From Pantoea vagans (GTDB lineage: Bacteria; Pseudomonadota; Gammaproteobacteria; Enterobacterales; Enterobacteriaceae), in NCBI RefSeq assembly GCF_004792415.1, contig NZ_CP038853.1:1860001-1924000 (forward strand): a stretch of DNA of 64,000 bases, read 5' to 3'. Below are positions 19,270 to 29,214 of the stretch, piece after piece (position 1 is the first letter of the stretch; each line of letters begins with the position of its first letter). The translations under genes and the position numbers were made by a program. Below the pieces are notes generated by a model. It was not told where the DNA came from, did not search any database, and saw nothing but the letters and a program-made list of their open reading frames with translations.

Positions 19270-20904
19270 ATGATTGGGATGAAAAACTTGCAACAACAGC
19301 GGTCAGCAATCGCACTCTTTTTGTTCACGGCTTTTTCTCCGGCTTACGCCGCCACGGTTCCGCCTGGAACGGTTCTGGCAGCGCAACAGCAAATAGTGAT
19401 CAACAACGGAAGCGAAGTCTCCTCACTGGATCCGCATAAAACCGAAGGCGTGCCGGAATCCAATGTTATTCATAACCTGCTGGATGGCCTGGTAAACACC
19501 GATAACTTTGGTCAGGTTGTGCCGGGCGTCGCCAAAAGCTGGGAAAATCCACAACCCACAGTCTGGATTTTTACTCTGCGGGACGATGCGAAGTGGAGCA
19601 ATGGTGAACCGGTAACCGCCGCTGATTTCGTCTATAGCTGGCGTCGTCTGGTAGACCCGAAAACGGCGTCGCCTTACTCCAGCTATCCGCAGGCCGCTCA
19701 TTTTGCCAGTATCGATGCCATCCTTGCCGGTAAAGCGTCACCCGACCAGCTGGGCGTGAAAGCGCTGGATGCCCATCGCCTGCAGATTACGCTGAGTGAA
19801 CCGGTGCCTTACCTGGTGGCGATGTTAGCGCACACGGCGATGACGCCGGTTTATGCGCCTGCCATTAAGCAGTGGGGCGACGCCTGGACCCGTCCCGATC
19901 ACTACATCGGCAACGGTGCCTATACGCTGAGCGACTGGGTGGTGAATGAAAAAATCGTCGTGAAGCGTAATCCCCATTACTGGGATAATGCGCATACGGT
20001 GATTGAGCAGGGGACCTTCCTGCCGATCGCCTCTGAAAACAGTGATATCAATCGCTACCGCAGCGGCGGCACGGATATAACCAATAGTGCGGTGCCGCCG
20101 GAGATGTTTGGCAAGCTGCGCAAAGAGCTGGGCGATGAAGTAAAGGTCAGCCCGCTGCTCTGCACCTTCTACTACGAAATTAACAACAAAAAAGCGCCGT
20201 TCACCGATGCACGAGTGCGCGCCGCACTGAAAATGACCCTCGATCGTGAGGTGATAGCTAATAAAATCATGGCTCAGGGGCAGATTCCAGCCTATAGCCT
20301 CACGCCACCCTTTACGGCGGGTATTAAGCTATCCCCGCCTGAATGGTTCACCTGGACACAGGCGCAGCGTAATGAGGCGGCGAAAAAGCTGCTGGCAGAG
20401 GCGGGCTTTGATGCCAGCCATCCGCTGACCTTTACGCTGCTCTATAACACCTCTGATCAGAACAAACGCCAGGCAATTGCGGCCGCATCGATGTGGCAGA
20501 AAAACCTGGGCGCGAAGGTGACGCTGCAGAATCAGGAGTGGAAAACCATGCTGGAGACCCGTCATCAGGCCCAGTATGACGTGGTGCGTGCCACCTGGTG
20601 TGCCGATTACAACGAGCCCTCCACCTTCCTGAACATGCTGATCAGTAACGCCTCGATCAACACCGCATTCTACAGCAGCGCGACCTTTGATCGCTTAATG
20701 GCGGAAACGCTGACGGCGGGCAGCGAGGCGCAGCGCGCCGGCCTGTATCAGCAGGCTGAAACACAACTCGACAAAGACTCACCAATTGTGCCAGTTTACT
20801 ACCGCGTAAGTGTGCGCCTGGTAAAGCCCTGGGTTGGCGGCTTTACGGGCAAAGACCCGCAGGACATGACAGACCTGAAGTACTATTTCATCAAACAACA
20901 CTGA
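19270..20904 (+). CDS. oppA: Oligopeptide-binding protein OppA, paralogue 1
   Basis: Periplasmic solute-binding protein (SBP family 5) that delivers peptides to the OppBCDF transporter. About 544 residues with a Sec signal peptide ending FSPAYA before ATVPPG; mature protein begins with the usual QQIVINNGSEVSSLDPHKTEG. The start is uncertain: ATG at 19270 or 19279, neither with an ideal ribosome-binding site. It is clearly related to but quite diverged from the second copy 154 bp downstream (many substitutions, for example the binding-pocket region around RSGGTDITNS against FSENGSDMTYN), which suggests a different peptide preference. Confidence 0.9.
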   Translation: MIGMKNLQQQRSAIALFLFTAFSPAYAATVPPGTVLAAQQQIVINNGSEVSSLDPHKTEGVPESNVIHNLLDGLVNTDNFGQVVPGVAKSWENPQPTVWIFTLRDDAKWSNGEPVTAADFVYSWRRLVDPKTASPYSSYPQAAHFASIDAILAGKASPDQLGVKALDAHRLQITLSEPVPYLVAMLAHTAMTPVYAPAIKQWGDAWTRPDHYIGNGAYTLSDWVVNEKIVVKRNPHYWDNAHTVIEQGTFLPIASENSDINRYRSGGTDITNSAVPPEMFGKLRKELGDEVKVSPLLCTFYYEINNKKAPFTDARVRAALKMTLDREVIANKIMAQGQIPAYSLTPPFTAGIKLSPPEWFTWTQAQRNEAAKKLLAEAGFDASHPLTFTLLYNTSDQNKRQAIAAASMWQKNLGAKVTLQNQEWKTMLETRHQAQYDVVRATWCADYNEPSTFLNMLISNASINTAFYSSATFDRLMAETLTAGSEAQRAGLYQQAETQLDKDSPIVPVYYRVSVRLVKPWVGGFTGKDPQDMTDLKYYFIKQH

Positions 20905-21058
20905 TCTGATCGCCGCTTCGGCGAGACAGTCGGGACACGCATCAGCGTACAGACCATTTTGGGGTCAATCTCCCTGGGAACAGGCCAGGGAGCCCGGAGA
21001 CGGGGGACGCCGGGGCAGAGCATCGCCACGGTGACGATAATAAAACTGGAGTGTAATA

Positions 21059-22699
21059 ATGAACAACATCACGAAAAAAAGCCTGATTGCAGCGGGCGTT
21101 TTCGCCGCAGTGAGTGCCCTGGCAGGGAATGCGGCTTTCGCAGCAACCGTGCCTGCGGGCGTTGAACTGGCTGCAAAACAGGAGCTGGTTCGCGGCAATG
21201 GCGATGAAGTCCAGTCGCTCGATCCGCACAAAATTGAAGGCGTGCCGGAAGACAACGTGGCGCGCGACCTTTACGAAGGTCTGCTGGTCAATGACAGCAA
21301 CGGTAAACCGATTCCGGGCGTAGCGGAAAGTTACGAAAACAAAGATTTCAAAGTGTGGACGTTCCACTTACGTAAAAATGCCAAATGGTCCAATGGCGAG
21401 CCGGTGACCGCGCAGGACTTCGTCTACAGCTGGGAGCGTCTGGTCGATCCTAAAACGGCTTCCCCGTACGCCAGCTATCCGCAGTATGGTCATATCCTGA
21501 ACGTCGATGACATCATCGCCGGGAAAAAACCGATTACCGATCTGGGCGTAAAAGCCATTGATGACCACACGCTGGAAGTCACCCTGAGCGAGCCGGTTCC
21601 CTATTTTGATAAGCTGCTGATTAACTCCGTCATGTCACCGGTTTATAAACCGGCAATTGAGAAGTTTGGCGAGCAGTGGACCCAGCCACAGAACTGGGTC
21701 GGCAACGGTGCCTTTAAACTGGACGCGCACGTGATTAACGAGCGCATCACCCTGGTCCGTAACCCGAACTACTGGGACAACGAACACACCGTGCTGAACA
21801 AGGTCACCTACCTGCCAATCAGTTCTGAAGTCAGTGACGTTAACCGTTACTTCTCTGAGAACGGCAGCGACATGACCTACAACAATCTGCCGATTGAGCT
21901 GTTTAAAAAGCTGCAGCGTGACAATGGTAAAGAGCTGCACGTCGATCCTTACCTCTGCACCTACTACTACGAAATCAACAACCAGAAAGCGCCATTCACC
22001 GATCCCCGCGTGCGCGCGGCCCTTAAGCTGGGTCTGGATCGTGACATCATGGTGAATAAAGTGCTGGCGCAGGGCCAGAAACCAGCTTACAGCTACACGC
22101 CGCCATCCACTGACGGCATGGAAATTCTGCCGCCAGACTGGTTCACATGGTCGCAGGACAAACGTAACGCCGAAGCGAAAAAACTGCTGGCTGAAGCGGG
22201 CTACACCGCCGACAAACCGCTGACCTTTAACCTGCTGTATAACACTTCCGATCTGCACAAGAAGCTGGCGATTGCCGCCTCGTCGATCTGGAAGAAAAAC
22301 ATCGGCGTGAACATCAAGCTGGAAAACCAGGAGTGGAAAACCTTCCTGGATACCCGTCATCAGGGTAACTTCGATGTGTCGCGTGCGGCATGGTGTGCGG
22401 ACTACAACGAACCGACCTCCTTCCTGAACACCATGGTGTCCAACAGCAGCAGTAACACCGCACACTATAAGAGTGATGCGTTTGACAAAGTAGTGCGTGA
22501 TGCGATCAAAGCGCCGGATGCCAAAGCCCGCGCAGCGGACTATCAGAAGGCGGAACAGATCCTGGATAAAGACAGCACCATCGTACCGGTTTACTACTAC
22601 GTGAATACGCGTCTGGTGAAACCTTATGTCGGCGGTTACACCGGTAAAGATCCCCTGGATAAAACGCTGTCTAAAGACTTCTACATCATTAAACACTAA
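21059..22699 (+). CDS. oppA: Oligopeptide-binding protein OppA, paralogue 2
   Basis: Second periplasmic peptide-binding protein of the locus, 546 residues. It is the closer of the two to E. coli OppA: signal peptide MNNITKKSLIAAGVFAAVSA..., cleavage after AFA, then ATVPAGVELAAKQ; conserved LLYNTSDLHKKLAIAASSIW and WCADYNEPTSFLNTM. ATG at 21059 follows GGAGTG. A strong hairpin and T-run directly downstream (22722-22748) separates it from oppB and probably lets binding protein be made in excess over the permease. Confidence 0.96.
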   Translation: MNNITKKSLIAAGVFAAVSALAGNAAFAATVPAGVELAAKQELVRGNGDEVQSLDPHKIEGVPEDNVARDLYEGLLVNDSNGKPIPGVAESYENKDFKVWTFHLRKNAKWSNGEPVTAQDFVYSWERLVDPKTASPYASYPQYGHILNVDDIIAGKKPITDLGVKAIDDHTLEVTLSEPVPYFDKLLINSVMSPVYKPAIEKFGEQWTQPQNWVGNGAFKLDAHVINERITLVRNPNYWDNEHTVLNKVTYLPISSEVSDVNRYFSENGSDMTYNNLPIELFKKLQRDNGKELHVDPYLCTYYYEINNQKAPFTDPRVRAALKLGLDRDIMVNKVLAQGQKPAYSYTPPSTDGMEILPPDWFTWSQDKRNAEAKKLLAEAGYTADKPLTFNLLYNTSDLHKKLAIAASSIWKKNIGVNIKLENQEWKTFLDTRHQGNFDVSRAAWCADYNEPTSFLNTMVSNSSSNTAHYKSDAFDKVVRDAIKAPDAKARAADYQKAEQILDKDSTIVPVYYYVNTRLVKPYVGGYTGKDPLDKTLSKDFYIIKH

Positions 22700-22721
22700 T
22701 AGCTTTCAGGCTATCAGCAGT

Positions 22722-22754
22722 GGCGGCGCGTCTGGCGCCGCCTTTTTTAATTTT
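22722..22754 (+). terminator. Partial terminator between oppA and oppB
   Basis: Stem GGCGGCGC / GCGCCGCC-type hairpin with loop around GTCT, followed by T6-AA-T6. It lies inside the opp operon before oppB, so it presumably works as an attenuator that lowers oppBCDF relative to oppA. Confidence 0.8.
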
Positions 22755-22791
22755 TTATATGTTGTGAAGCAACAGCCTGGTAGGTACGGCA

Positions 22792-23712
22792 ATGTTAAAA
22801 TTCATCCTGCGTCGCTTGCTTGAAGCGCTACCGACGCTGTTCGTCCTGATTACCATCTCCTTCTTTATGATGCGCCTGGCCCCCGGTAGTCCCTTTACCG
22901 GCGAGCGTACGCTGGCACCCGAAGTCATGGCCAACATTGAGGCGAAGTATCACCTCAACGATCCCATTGGTAAGCAGTATGTCGATTACCTTGTGCAGCT
23001 GGCGCACGGCGATTTCGGCCCATCGTTTAAATACAAAGACTATTCGGTCAACTATCTGGTCGCACATGCGTTCCCGGTTTCTGCCAAACTCGGCCTGGCC
23101 GCGTTCCTGCTGGCGATAGTGCTGGGCGTAACCGCTGGCGTCATCGCCGCGCTCAAACAAAATACGTTGTGGGACTTCGCGGTGATGGGGGTGGCAATGA
23201 CCGGAGTGGTCATACCCAGTTTCGTGGTCGCGCCGCTGCTGGTCCTGCTGTTCGCCATCAGCCTGAAATGGCTGCCGGGCGGCGGCTGGAATGGCGGGCA
23301 GTGGAACTACATGCTGCTGCCGATGGTGGCGCTGTCGCTGGCGTATATCGCCAGTATCGCCCGTATTACCCGCGGGTCGATGATTGAAGTGATGCACTCC
23401 AACTTTATCCGTACCGCGCGTGCCAAAGGCCTGCCGCTGCGCCGCATTGTGCTGCGTCATGCGCTGAAGCCCGCATTGCTGCCGGTGATCTCCTACATGG
23501 GACCGGCGTTTGTCGGCATTATTACCGGTTCGATGGTGATTGAGTCGATCTACGGTCTGCCGGGCATCGGTCAGCTGTTTGTGAACGGTGCGCTGAACCG
23601 TGACTACTCACTGGTGATGAGCCTGACCATTCTGGTCGGTTTGCTGACCATTGTCTTCAATGCGATTGTTGACGTGCTCTATGCCGTTATCGATCCAAAA
23701 ATTCGTTACTGA
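22792..23712 (+). CDS. oppB: Oligopeptide ABC transporter permease OppB
   Basis: Inner-membrane permease subunit, 306 residues, BPD_transp_1 family. N-terminal membrane segment (LLEALPTLFVLITISFFMM), several further helices, and the EAA loop (ARAKGLPLRRIVLRHALKPALLPVI) that contacts the ATPases. Fifteen bases separate it from oppC. Same length as E. coli OppB. Confidence 0.97.
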   Translation: MLKFILRRLLEALPTLFVLITISFFMMRLAPGSPFTGERTLAPEVMANIEAKYHLNDPIGKQYVDYLVQLAHGDFGPSFKYKDYSVNYLVAHAFPVSAKLGLAAFLLAIVLGVTAGVIAALKQNTLWDFAVMGVAMTGVVIPSFVVAPLLVLLFAISLKWLPGGGWNGGQWNYMLLPMVALSLAYIASIARITRGSMIEVMHSNFIRTARAKGLPLRRIVLRHALKPALLPVISYMGPAFVGIITGSMVIESIYGLPGIGQLFVNGALNRDYSLVMSLTILVGLLTIVFNAIVDVLYAVIDPKIRY

Positions 23713-23726
23713 TAGCGGAGTTCGCC

Positions 23727-24635
23727 ATGATGTTAAGTAAGAAAAACAGCGAAGCTCTTGATGCGTTCAGTGAGAAGCTGGAAGTAGAAGGGCGCAGTCT
23801 CTGGCAGGACGCGCGTCGTCGTTTTATTCATAACCGTGCTGCCTCAATCAGCCTGCTGGTGCTGTTACTGATTACCCTGTTCGTGATTTTTGCGCCGATG
23901 CTGGCGCAGTTCACCTACGACGATACCGACTGGGCCATGATGTCCTCGCCGCCGGATACCACTTCCGGCCACTGGTTCGGCACTGACTCATCGGGTCGTG
24001 ACCTGCTGGTGCGCGTGGCGATTGGTGGCCGCATCTCCCTGATGGTGGGTGTGGCCTCTGCGCTCATCGCGGTGATCGTGGGCACGCTTTACGGTTCGAT
24101 TGCTGGCTATCTCGGCGGCAAAACGGACTCGGTGATGATGCGTATTCTGGAAATCCTCAACTCCTTCCCGTTTATGTTCTTCGTGATCCTGCTGGTGACC
24201 TTCTTTGGTCGCAACATCCTGCTGATTTTTGCCGCTATCGGCATGGTTTCGTGGCTGGATATGGCACGTATTGTGCGCGGCCAGACGCTGAGCCTGAAGC
24301 GTAAAGAGTTTATCGAAGCGGCCCATGTCGGCGGGGTATCAACCTGGAAAATCGTGGTGCGCCATATCGTGCCGAACGTGCTGGGGGTAGTGGTGGTTTA
24401 CGCCTCGCTGCTGGTGCCAAGCATGATCCTGTTTGAATCCTTCCTGAGCTTCCTGGGTCTGGGTACGCAGGAACCTTTAAGCAGCTGGGGCGCACTGCTC
24501 AGCGACGGCGCTAACTCGATGGAGGTGTCGCCGTGGCTGCTGCTCTATCCGGCGGGCTTCCTGGTGGTGACGCTGTTCTGTTTCAACTTTATCGGCGATG
24601 GCCTGCGTGATGCCCTCGACCCGAAAGATCGTTAA
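23727..24635 (+). CDS. oppC: Oligopeptide ABC transporter permease OppC
   Basis: Second permease subunit, 302 residues, with the OppC-type N-terminal segment (DARRRFIHNRAASISLLVLL), a periplasmic loop containing HWFGTDSSGRDLLVR, and the EAA loop (EAAHVGGVSTWKIVVRHIVP). Lies between oppB and oppD with gaps of 14 and 11 bp. Confidence 0.97.
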   Translation: MMLSKKNSEALDAFSEKLEVEGRSLWQDARRRFIHNRAASISLLVLLLITLFVIFAPMLAQFTYDDTDWAMMSSPPDTTSGHWFGTDSSGRDLLVRVAIGGRISLMVGVASALIAVIVGTLYGSIAGYLGGKTDSVMMRILEILNSFPFMFFVILLVTFFGRNILLIFAAIGMVSWLDMARIVRGQTLSLKRKEFIEAAHVGGVSTWKIVVRHIVPNVLGVVVVYASLLVPSMILFESFLSFLGLGTQEPLSSWGALLSDGANSMEVSPWLLLYPAGFLVVTLFCFNFIGDGLRDALDPKDR

Positions 24636-24646
24636 GGAGTTTCCCG

Positions 24647-25660
24647 ATGACTATTCATGAATTTCAGCCAGCAATGGCGGCCCGCGCGGGAAGCGAACAG
24701 CTACTTACGGTCAAAGATTTACGCGTGACCTTTGGCACGCACGATGGGGATGTGACCGCTGTTAATGACCTGAACTTCTCGCTGCGCGCGGGTGAGACGC
24801 TGGGCATTGTTGGTGAGTCGGGTTCAGGCAAATCACAGACGGCCTTTGCCCTGATGGGGTTGCTGGCTAAAAATGGCCGCATTGGCGGCTCGGCGATGTT
24901 CAACGGCAAAGAGATCCTGAACCTGCCTGAGAACCAGCTCAATAAACTGCGCGCCGAACAGATTGCCATGATCTTCCAGGACCCGATGACGTCGCTGAAC
25001 CCCTATATGCGGGTGGGCGAGCAGCTAATGGAAGTGCTTAAGCTGCACAAAGGAATGAACAGCGCACAGGCGTTTGAAGAGTCAGTGAGAATGCTGGACG
25101 CGGTGAAAATGCCGGAAGCGCGCAAACGCATGAAGATGTACCCGCATGAGTTCTCTGGCGGGATGCGTCAGCGTGTGATGATCGCGATGGCGCTGCTGTG
25201 CCGGCCAAAACTGCTGATCGCCGACGAGCCCACTACGGCGCTGGATGTGACGGTGCAGGCGCAGATCATGACGCTGCTCAACGATCTGAAGCGTGAATTC
25301 AACACTGCCATTATCATGATCACCCACGATCTCGGCGTGGTAGCTGGGATCTGCGATAAGGTGCTGGTGATGTATGCCGGGCGCACCATGGAGTATGGCC
25401 GCGCCCGCGATGTCTTTTATCAGCCTGCGCACCCTTACTCAATCGGTCTGCTGAATGCAGTGCCGCGCCTGGATGCGGAGGGCGAGAGCCTGACCACTAT
25501 TCCGGGCAATCCACCCAATCTGCTGCGTCTGCCGCAGGGCTGTCCGTTCCAGCCGCGTTGTTCGCACGCCATGGATATCTGCACTCAGGCTCCGCCGCTG
25601 GAGCCGTTTGGCGATGGCCGTCTGCGTGCCTGCTTTAAGCCGGTGGAGGAGTTAGTATGA
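24647..25660 (+). CDS. oppD: Oligopeptide transporter ATPase OppD
   Basis: ABC ATPase, 337 residues. Walker A GESGSGKSQ, signature FSGGMRQRV, Walker B LLIADEPTTALD, H-loop ITHDLG, and the C-terminal oligopeptide/dipeptide domain with the four-Cys cluster (GCPFQPRC...C...C) typical of OppD/DppD. GGAG precedes the ATG at 24647. The stop overlaps the oppF start (ATGA). Confidence 0.97.
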   Translation: MTIHEFQPAMAARAGSEQLLTVKDLRVTFGTHDGDVTAVNDLNFSLRAGETLGIVGESGSGKSQTAFALMGLLAKNGRIGGSAMFNGKEILNLPENQLNKLRAEQIAMIFQDPMTSLNPYMRVGEQLMEVLKLHKGMNSAQAFEESVRMLDAVKMPEARKRMKMYPHEFSGGMRQRVMIAMALLCRPKLLIADEPTTALDVTVQAQIMTLLNDLKREFNTAIIMITHDLGVVAGICDKVLVMYAGRTMEYGRARDVFYQPAHPYSIGLLNAVPRLDAEGESLTTIPGNPPNLLRLPQGCPFQPRCSHAMDICTQAPPLEPFGDGRLRACFKPVEELV

Positions 25661-26658
25661 GCACCGTAGCTGAAAAAAGAGTATTACTGGAAATCGCCGA
25701 CCTCAAAGTCCATTTCGACATCAAAGATGGCAGGCAGTGGTTCTGGCAGCCGTCAAAAACTCTGAAGGCGGTGGATGGCGTCAGCCTGCGCCTTTATGAG
25801 GGAGAAACGCTGGGCGTGGTAGGCGAGTCTGGCTGCGGTAAATCGACCCTGGCGCGCGCCATTATCGGGCTGGTTAAAGCGACAGAAGGTCGGGTGGCCT
25901 GGTTAGGCCGCGATCTGCTCGGCCAGAGTGAAGAGGAGTGGCGCAAAGCGCGCAGCGATATCCAGATGATATTCCAGGACCCGCTGGCGTCGCTGAACCC
26001 GCGTATGACCATCGGCGATATCATCGCCGAGCCACTGCGCACCTACCATCCGAAAATGGCGCGGCAGGAAGTGAAAGACCGCGTCAAAAATATGATGATG
26101 AAAGTGGGGCTGCTGCCTAACCTGATTAACCGCTACCCGCATGAGTTTTCGGGCGGTCAGTGTCAGCGTATCGGTATCGCCCGTGCGCTGATTCTGGAGC
26201 CGAAGTTGATCATCTGCGATGAACCGGTCTCGGCGCTGGATGTTTCGATTCAGGCGCAGGTGGTGAATCTGCTGCAGCAGTTACAGCGTGAGATGGGGCT
26301 GTCGCTCATCTTCATTGCCCACGATCTGGCTGTGGTGAAGCATATCTCTGACCGTGTGCTGGTGATGTATCTGGGGCATGCAGTGGAGCTGGGTACCTAC
26401 AGCGAGGTCTACAGCAATCCGCAGCATCCTTACACCCGTGCGCTGATGTCTGCCGTGCCGATTCCCGATCCCGATCTGGAAAAGAACAAGCAGATTCAGC
26501 TGCTGGAAGGGGAGTTGCCATCGCCGATTAATCCGCCGTCAGGCTGCGTGTTCCGCACCCGCTGTCCGATCGCCGGCCCGGAATGTGCGAAAACCCGGCC
26601 GCTGCTGGAAGGTAGTTTCCACCATGCGGTCTCCTGTCTGAAGGTCGATCCGCTCTAA
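25657..26658 (+). CDS. oppF: Oligopeptide transporter ATPase OppF
   Basis: Second ABC ATPase, 333 residues. Walker A GESGCGKST, signature FSGGQCQRI, Walker B LIICDEPVSALD, H-loop IAHDLAVVKH, C-terminal Cys cluster GCVFRTRCPIAGPECAKT. Overlaps oppD by four bases and is followed directly by the operon terminator. Confidence 0.97.
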   Translation: MSTVAEKRVLLEIADLKVHFDIKDGRQWFWQPSKTLKAVDGVSLRLYEGETLGVVGESGCGKSTLARAIIGLVKATEGRVAWLGRDLLGQSEEEWRKARSDIQMIFQDPLASLNPRMTIGDIIAEPLRTYHPKMARQEVKDRVKNMMMKVGLLPNLINRYPHEFSGGQCQRIGIARALILEPKLIICDEPVSALDVSIQAQVVNLLQQLQREMGLSLIFIAHDLAVVKHISDRVLVMYLGHAVELGTYSEVYSNPQHPYTRALMSAVPIPDPDLEKNKQIQLLEGELPSPINPPSGCVFRTRCPIAGPECAKTRPLLEGSFHHAVSCLKVDPL

Positions 26659-26660
26659 AG

Positions 26661-26690
26661 CAAAACGCCGGGCAAGTGCCCGGCGTTTTG
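26661..26690. terminator. opp operon terminator, shared with yciU
   Basis: Long perfect hairpin CAAAACGCCGGGC-AAGT-GCCCGGCGTTTTG; symmetrical, so it can serve oppF and the converging yciU. Confidence 0.92.
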
Positions 26691-26701
26691 TTATCTGATG
26701 C

Positions 26702-27025
26702 TTACTCGCGCCACAGGATATGACAGAGCTTGTGATCTTTCTCGCGGCACAGCAGCACGCGGGCAAAGACATCAGTGATCGGCTCACCATCCGCTTCACC
26801 CAGCCCGATGACCACCTCAGCGAAAAAGTCCGGGTTCAGATCGAAATCGACATGATCTTTCCAGTCTTCAGAGGGATCAAACAGCTCTGCGCCACCGCGC
26901 TCTTCGAACTGCAGATTGAAGAGAATGACATCTGCCGGGTCGAGATTGTCGACGGCCAGTTCGAGAAAAATATCGTAGGCCTGTTCCAGCGTTTCATCTT
27001 CGGTAAGGCGATTATTCAAATCCAT
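26702..27025 (-). CDS. yciU: YciU, UPF0263 acidic protein
   Basis: Small acidic protein (107 residues) of the DUF440/HI1450 family, proposed to be a double-stranded DNA mimic because of its charge distribution. Asp/Glu are dense throughout (for example [21 protein letters not shown]). ATG at 27025 follows AGGACAG. It is downstream of clsA on the same strand (45 bp gap), as in E. coli. Confidence 0.92.
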   Translation of the reverse strand: MDLNNRLTEDETLEQAYDIFLELAVDNLDPADVILFNLQFEERGGAELFDPSEDWKDHVDFDLNPDFFAEVVIGLGEADGEPITDVFARVLLCREKDHKLCHILWRE

Positions 27026-27070
27026 AGTCTGTCCTGTCGGCCTGCGGCCATTTACACAATCTGGCTCGTT

Positions 27071-28531
27071 TTACAGTAAAGGGCTGAAGAAGTAAAACAG
27101 TCGTTCGACGATGCGCTGCCACCACGCACGTTTTGCCCAGCGCTTGCCATCCAGCAGGCGTGAGCGGGCGATATAGTCATCCTGCACACAGGCGAGATCG
27201 CTGCCAAATCCGGCATCATCCACCACCAGCGTCACTTCAAAATTCAGCCATAAACTGCGCATATCGAGATTGACGGTTCCCACCAGACTCAGCTGTCCGT
27301 CGACCAGCACGCTTTTAGTGTGCAACAGCCCATCTTCGAACTGATAGATCTTCACGCCCGCTTCCAGCAGTTCGCTGAAGAAGGAGCGGCTGGCCCAGCC
27401 GACCAGCAGCGAGTCATTGTGACGCGGCACAATCACGCTGACACTGACGCCACGCTGTGCGGCTGTACAGATAGCATGCAGCAGATCGTCGCTCGGCACT
27501 AAATAGGGCGTGGTCATAATCAGCTGTTCACGCGCGGAATAAACCGCGGTCAGCAGTGCCTGATGGATCATATCTTCCGGGAAGCCAGGACCGGAGGCGA
27601 TAACCTGCACGGTGTGGCCGCTCTCCTGCTCAAACGGCATGATGTTGCGATCGGGCGGTGGTGGAAGAATACGTTTACCGGTCTCAATCTCCCAGTCACA
27701 GCTGAACACAATGCCCATCGCGGTCGCGACCGGGCCTTCCATACGCGCCATCAGATCAATCCACTGGCCCACACCCGCGCTCTGTTTAAAGAAGCGCGGA
27801 TCCACCAGGTTCATGCTGCCGGTATAGGCGATGTAATTATCAATCAGAACGATTTTGCGATGCTGACGCAAATCCATCCGTCGCAGGAACACGCGCAGCA
27901 GGCTGACCTGTAAGGCTTCCACGACGTCGATACCGGCATTGCGCATCATGCCGACCCATGGGCTGCGGAAAAAGTTGACGCTGCCTGCGGAGTCGAGCAG
28001 CAGTCGGCAATGAACGCCACGGCGTGATGCAGCCATCAGCGATTCTGCGACCTCATCCGCCAGTCCGCCGGGATGCCAGATGTAAAACACCATCTCAATA
28101 TTATGACGGGCCAGCTGGATATCACGAATCAGCGCCTGCATGACGTCGTCCGCGCTGGTGAGCAGCTGGAGTTGGTTGCCCTTGACCCCGGCAATGCCCT
28201 GACGATGGTAGCAGAGCTCAAACAGTGAACGGGCAACGTCGCTGTGCTCGGTGGCAAAAATTTCCCGGCACTGTTTCAGGTCGTTGAGCCAGCGGGCGGT
28301 CGACGGCCACATGGTGCGGGCGCGCTCCGCGCGACGTTTGCCCAGATGCAGTTCGCCAAACGAGAGATAAGCGATAATACCCACCAGCGGCAGAATATAG
28401 ATTACCAGCAGCCATGCCATCGCCGAGGTTACGGCCCGGCGCTTCATTAACACGCGCAGCGTAACCCCGGCGATCAGCAGCCAGTAACCAAATACCAGCA
28501 ACCAGCTGATCAGGGTATAAAAAGTGGTCAT
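27071..28531 (-). CDS. clsA: Cardiolipin synthase A
   Basis: Membrane enzyme condensing two phosphatidylglycerols into cardiolipin and glycerol. The 486 residues equal the E. coli length: two N-terminal membrane segments, then two phospholipase-D HKD motifs ([19 protein letters not shown] and [20 protein letters not shown]). In E. coli kch follows on the other side of this gene; here it is replaced by yciY and lineage-specific genes. Confidence 0.97.
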   Translation of the reverse strand: MTTFYTLISWLLVFGYWLLIAGVTLRVLMKRRAVTSAMAWLLVIYILPLVGIIAYLSFGELHLGKRRAERARTMWPSTARWLNDLKQCREIFATEHSDVARSLFELCYHRQGIAGVKGNQLQLLTSADDVMQALIRDIQLARHNIEMVFYIWHPGGLADEVAESLMAASRRGVHCRLLLDSAGSVNFFRSPWVGMMRNAGIDVVEALQVSLLRVFLRRMDLRQHRKIVLIDNYIAYTGSMNLVDPRFFKQSAGVGQWIDLMARMEGPVATAMGIVFSCDWEIETGKRILPPPPDRNIMPFEQESGHTVQVIASGPGFPEDMIHQALLTAVYSAREQLIMTTPYLVPSDDLLHAICTAAQRGVSVSVIVPRHNDSLLVGWASRSFFSELLEAGVKIYQFEDGLLHTKSVLVDGQLSLVGTVNLDMRSLWLNFEVTLVVDDAGFGSDLACVQDDYIARSRLLDGKRWAKRAWWQRIVERLFYFFSPLL

Positions 28532-28700
28532 AAAGTGGACATCCCGTTCGCGCTTTCGTCTGGCAAGTTTACGTGCAGATCACCGCTAACGAAACCCTTT
28601 ATCCCGGACAGTCTCGATGAGAGATCTGATTTGGCATTACGGCGGAGATCTCTATAATGCCCTCGCACAGGTTTGCACGTATGAAGTCAGAGAGGAAGTG

Positions 28701-28874
28701 ATGAAACGAAGCAGAAATGAAGTGGCGCGCTGGAGAATGTTACGTCAGGTGCATCGCCGCCGCTCCCGCTGGCTGGAAGGGCAGTCGCGGCGTTACAAGC
28801 GTATCCATTGCATTCGCCATCAGCTGGCCCAGCAACAACGTCGCTCGATCCTGTTTATTACGCAGTTAGTCTAG
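28701..28874 (+). CDS. yciY: YciY, small basic protein
   Basis: Protein of unknown function, 57 residues, rich in Arg (RSRNEVARWRMLRQVHRRRS, then RWLEGQSRRYKRIH). I place the start at the ATG at 28701, which has AGGAAG directly upstream and gives exactly the E. coli YciY length. The open frame continues 28 codons upstream but without homology. Divergent from clsA. Confidence 0.88.
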   Translation: MKRSRNEVARWRMLRQVHRRRSRWLEGQSRRYKRIHCIRHQLAQQQRRSILFITQLV

Positions 28875-28896
28875 GTTATTTCGGGAACAGCCCTGT

Positions 28897-29214
28897 TCAG
28901 GCTTCAAAAAATCCCGATTCTGCCATGACGCGTCGCGCCATTGAATGTTCCTGACGCGACGCACCCCGGTCGGTGACTTCGCGCATCAGGCACTCCATCG
29001 TGCTGCCCAGCGCCGTCGGTCTGCGATATCCCGTCCGATCGTACCATTCGTAAGACCATTTTCCCGATTTACGCTGGTAATAGACGGTCAGCCACGCAGA
29101 GCAGTTTGCAGGGTAGCCACTCATAACTTCGATTTTCGGATCAACAATCGCCACAATTCGTGATAACAGTGGGTCGAGCAGAGTAAGTGCCTGGCCGGGA
29201 TACGTTTTATTCAT
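28897..29214 (-). CDS. Unrecognised 105-residue protein
   Basis: I do not recognise this gene. The product is 105 residues from the ATG at 29214 (MNKTYPGQALTLLDPLLSR), or 115 from an upstream in-frame ATG at 29244; the first has a weak GCGGGC element before it. No signal peptide or membrane segment. The middle is rich in Trp and Tyr (AWLTVYYQRKSGKWSYEWYDRTGY) and looks like beta strands; the C-terminus is charged and helical. It lies where E. coli has kch, tail to tail with yciY and sharing an upstream control region with the ariR-like gene. Codon use is ordinary for the window, so a real gene is likely. Confidence 0.6.
   Translation of the reverse strand: MNKTYPGQALTLLDPLLSRIVAIVDPKIEVMSGYPANCSAWLTVYYQRKSGKWSYEWYDRTGYRRPTALGSTMECLMREVTDRGASRQEHSMARRVMAESGFFEA

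Noticed and set aside
21635..22696. 353-codon frame antisense to oppA paralogue 2
   Set aside because: Long only because of the high GC third-position bias of oppA; the sense frame is a clear binding protein.
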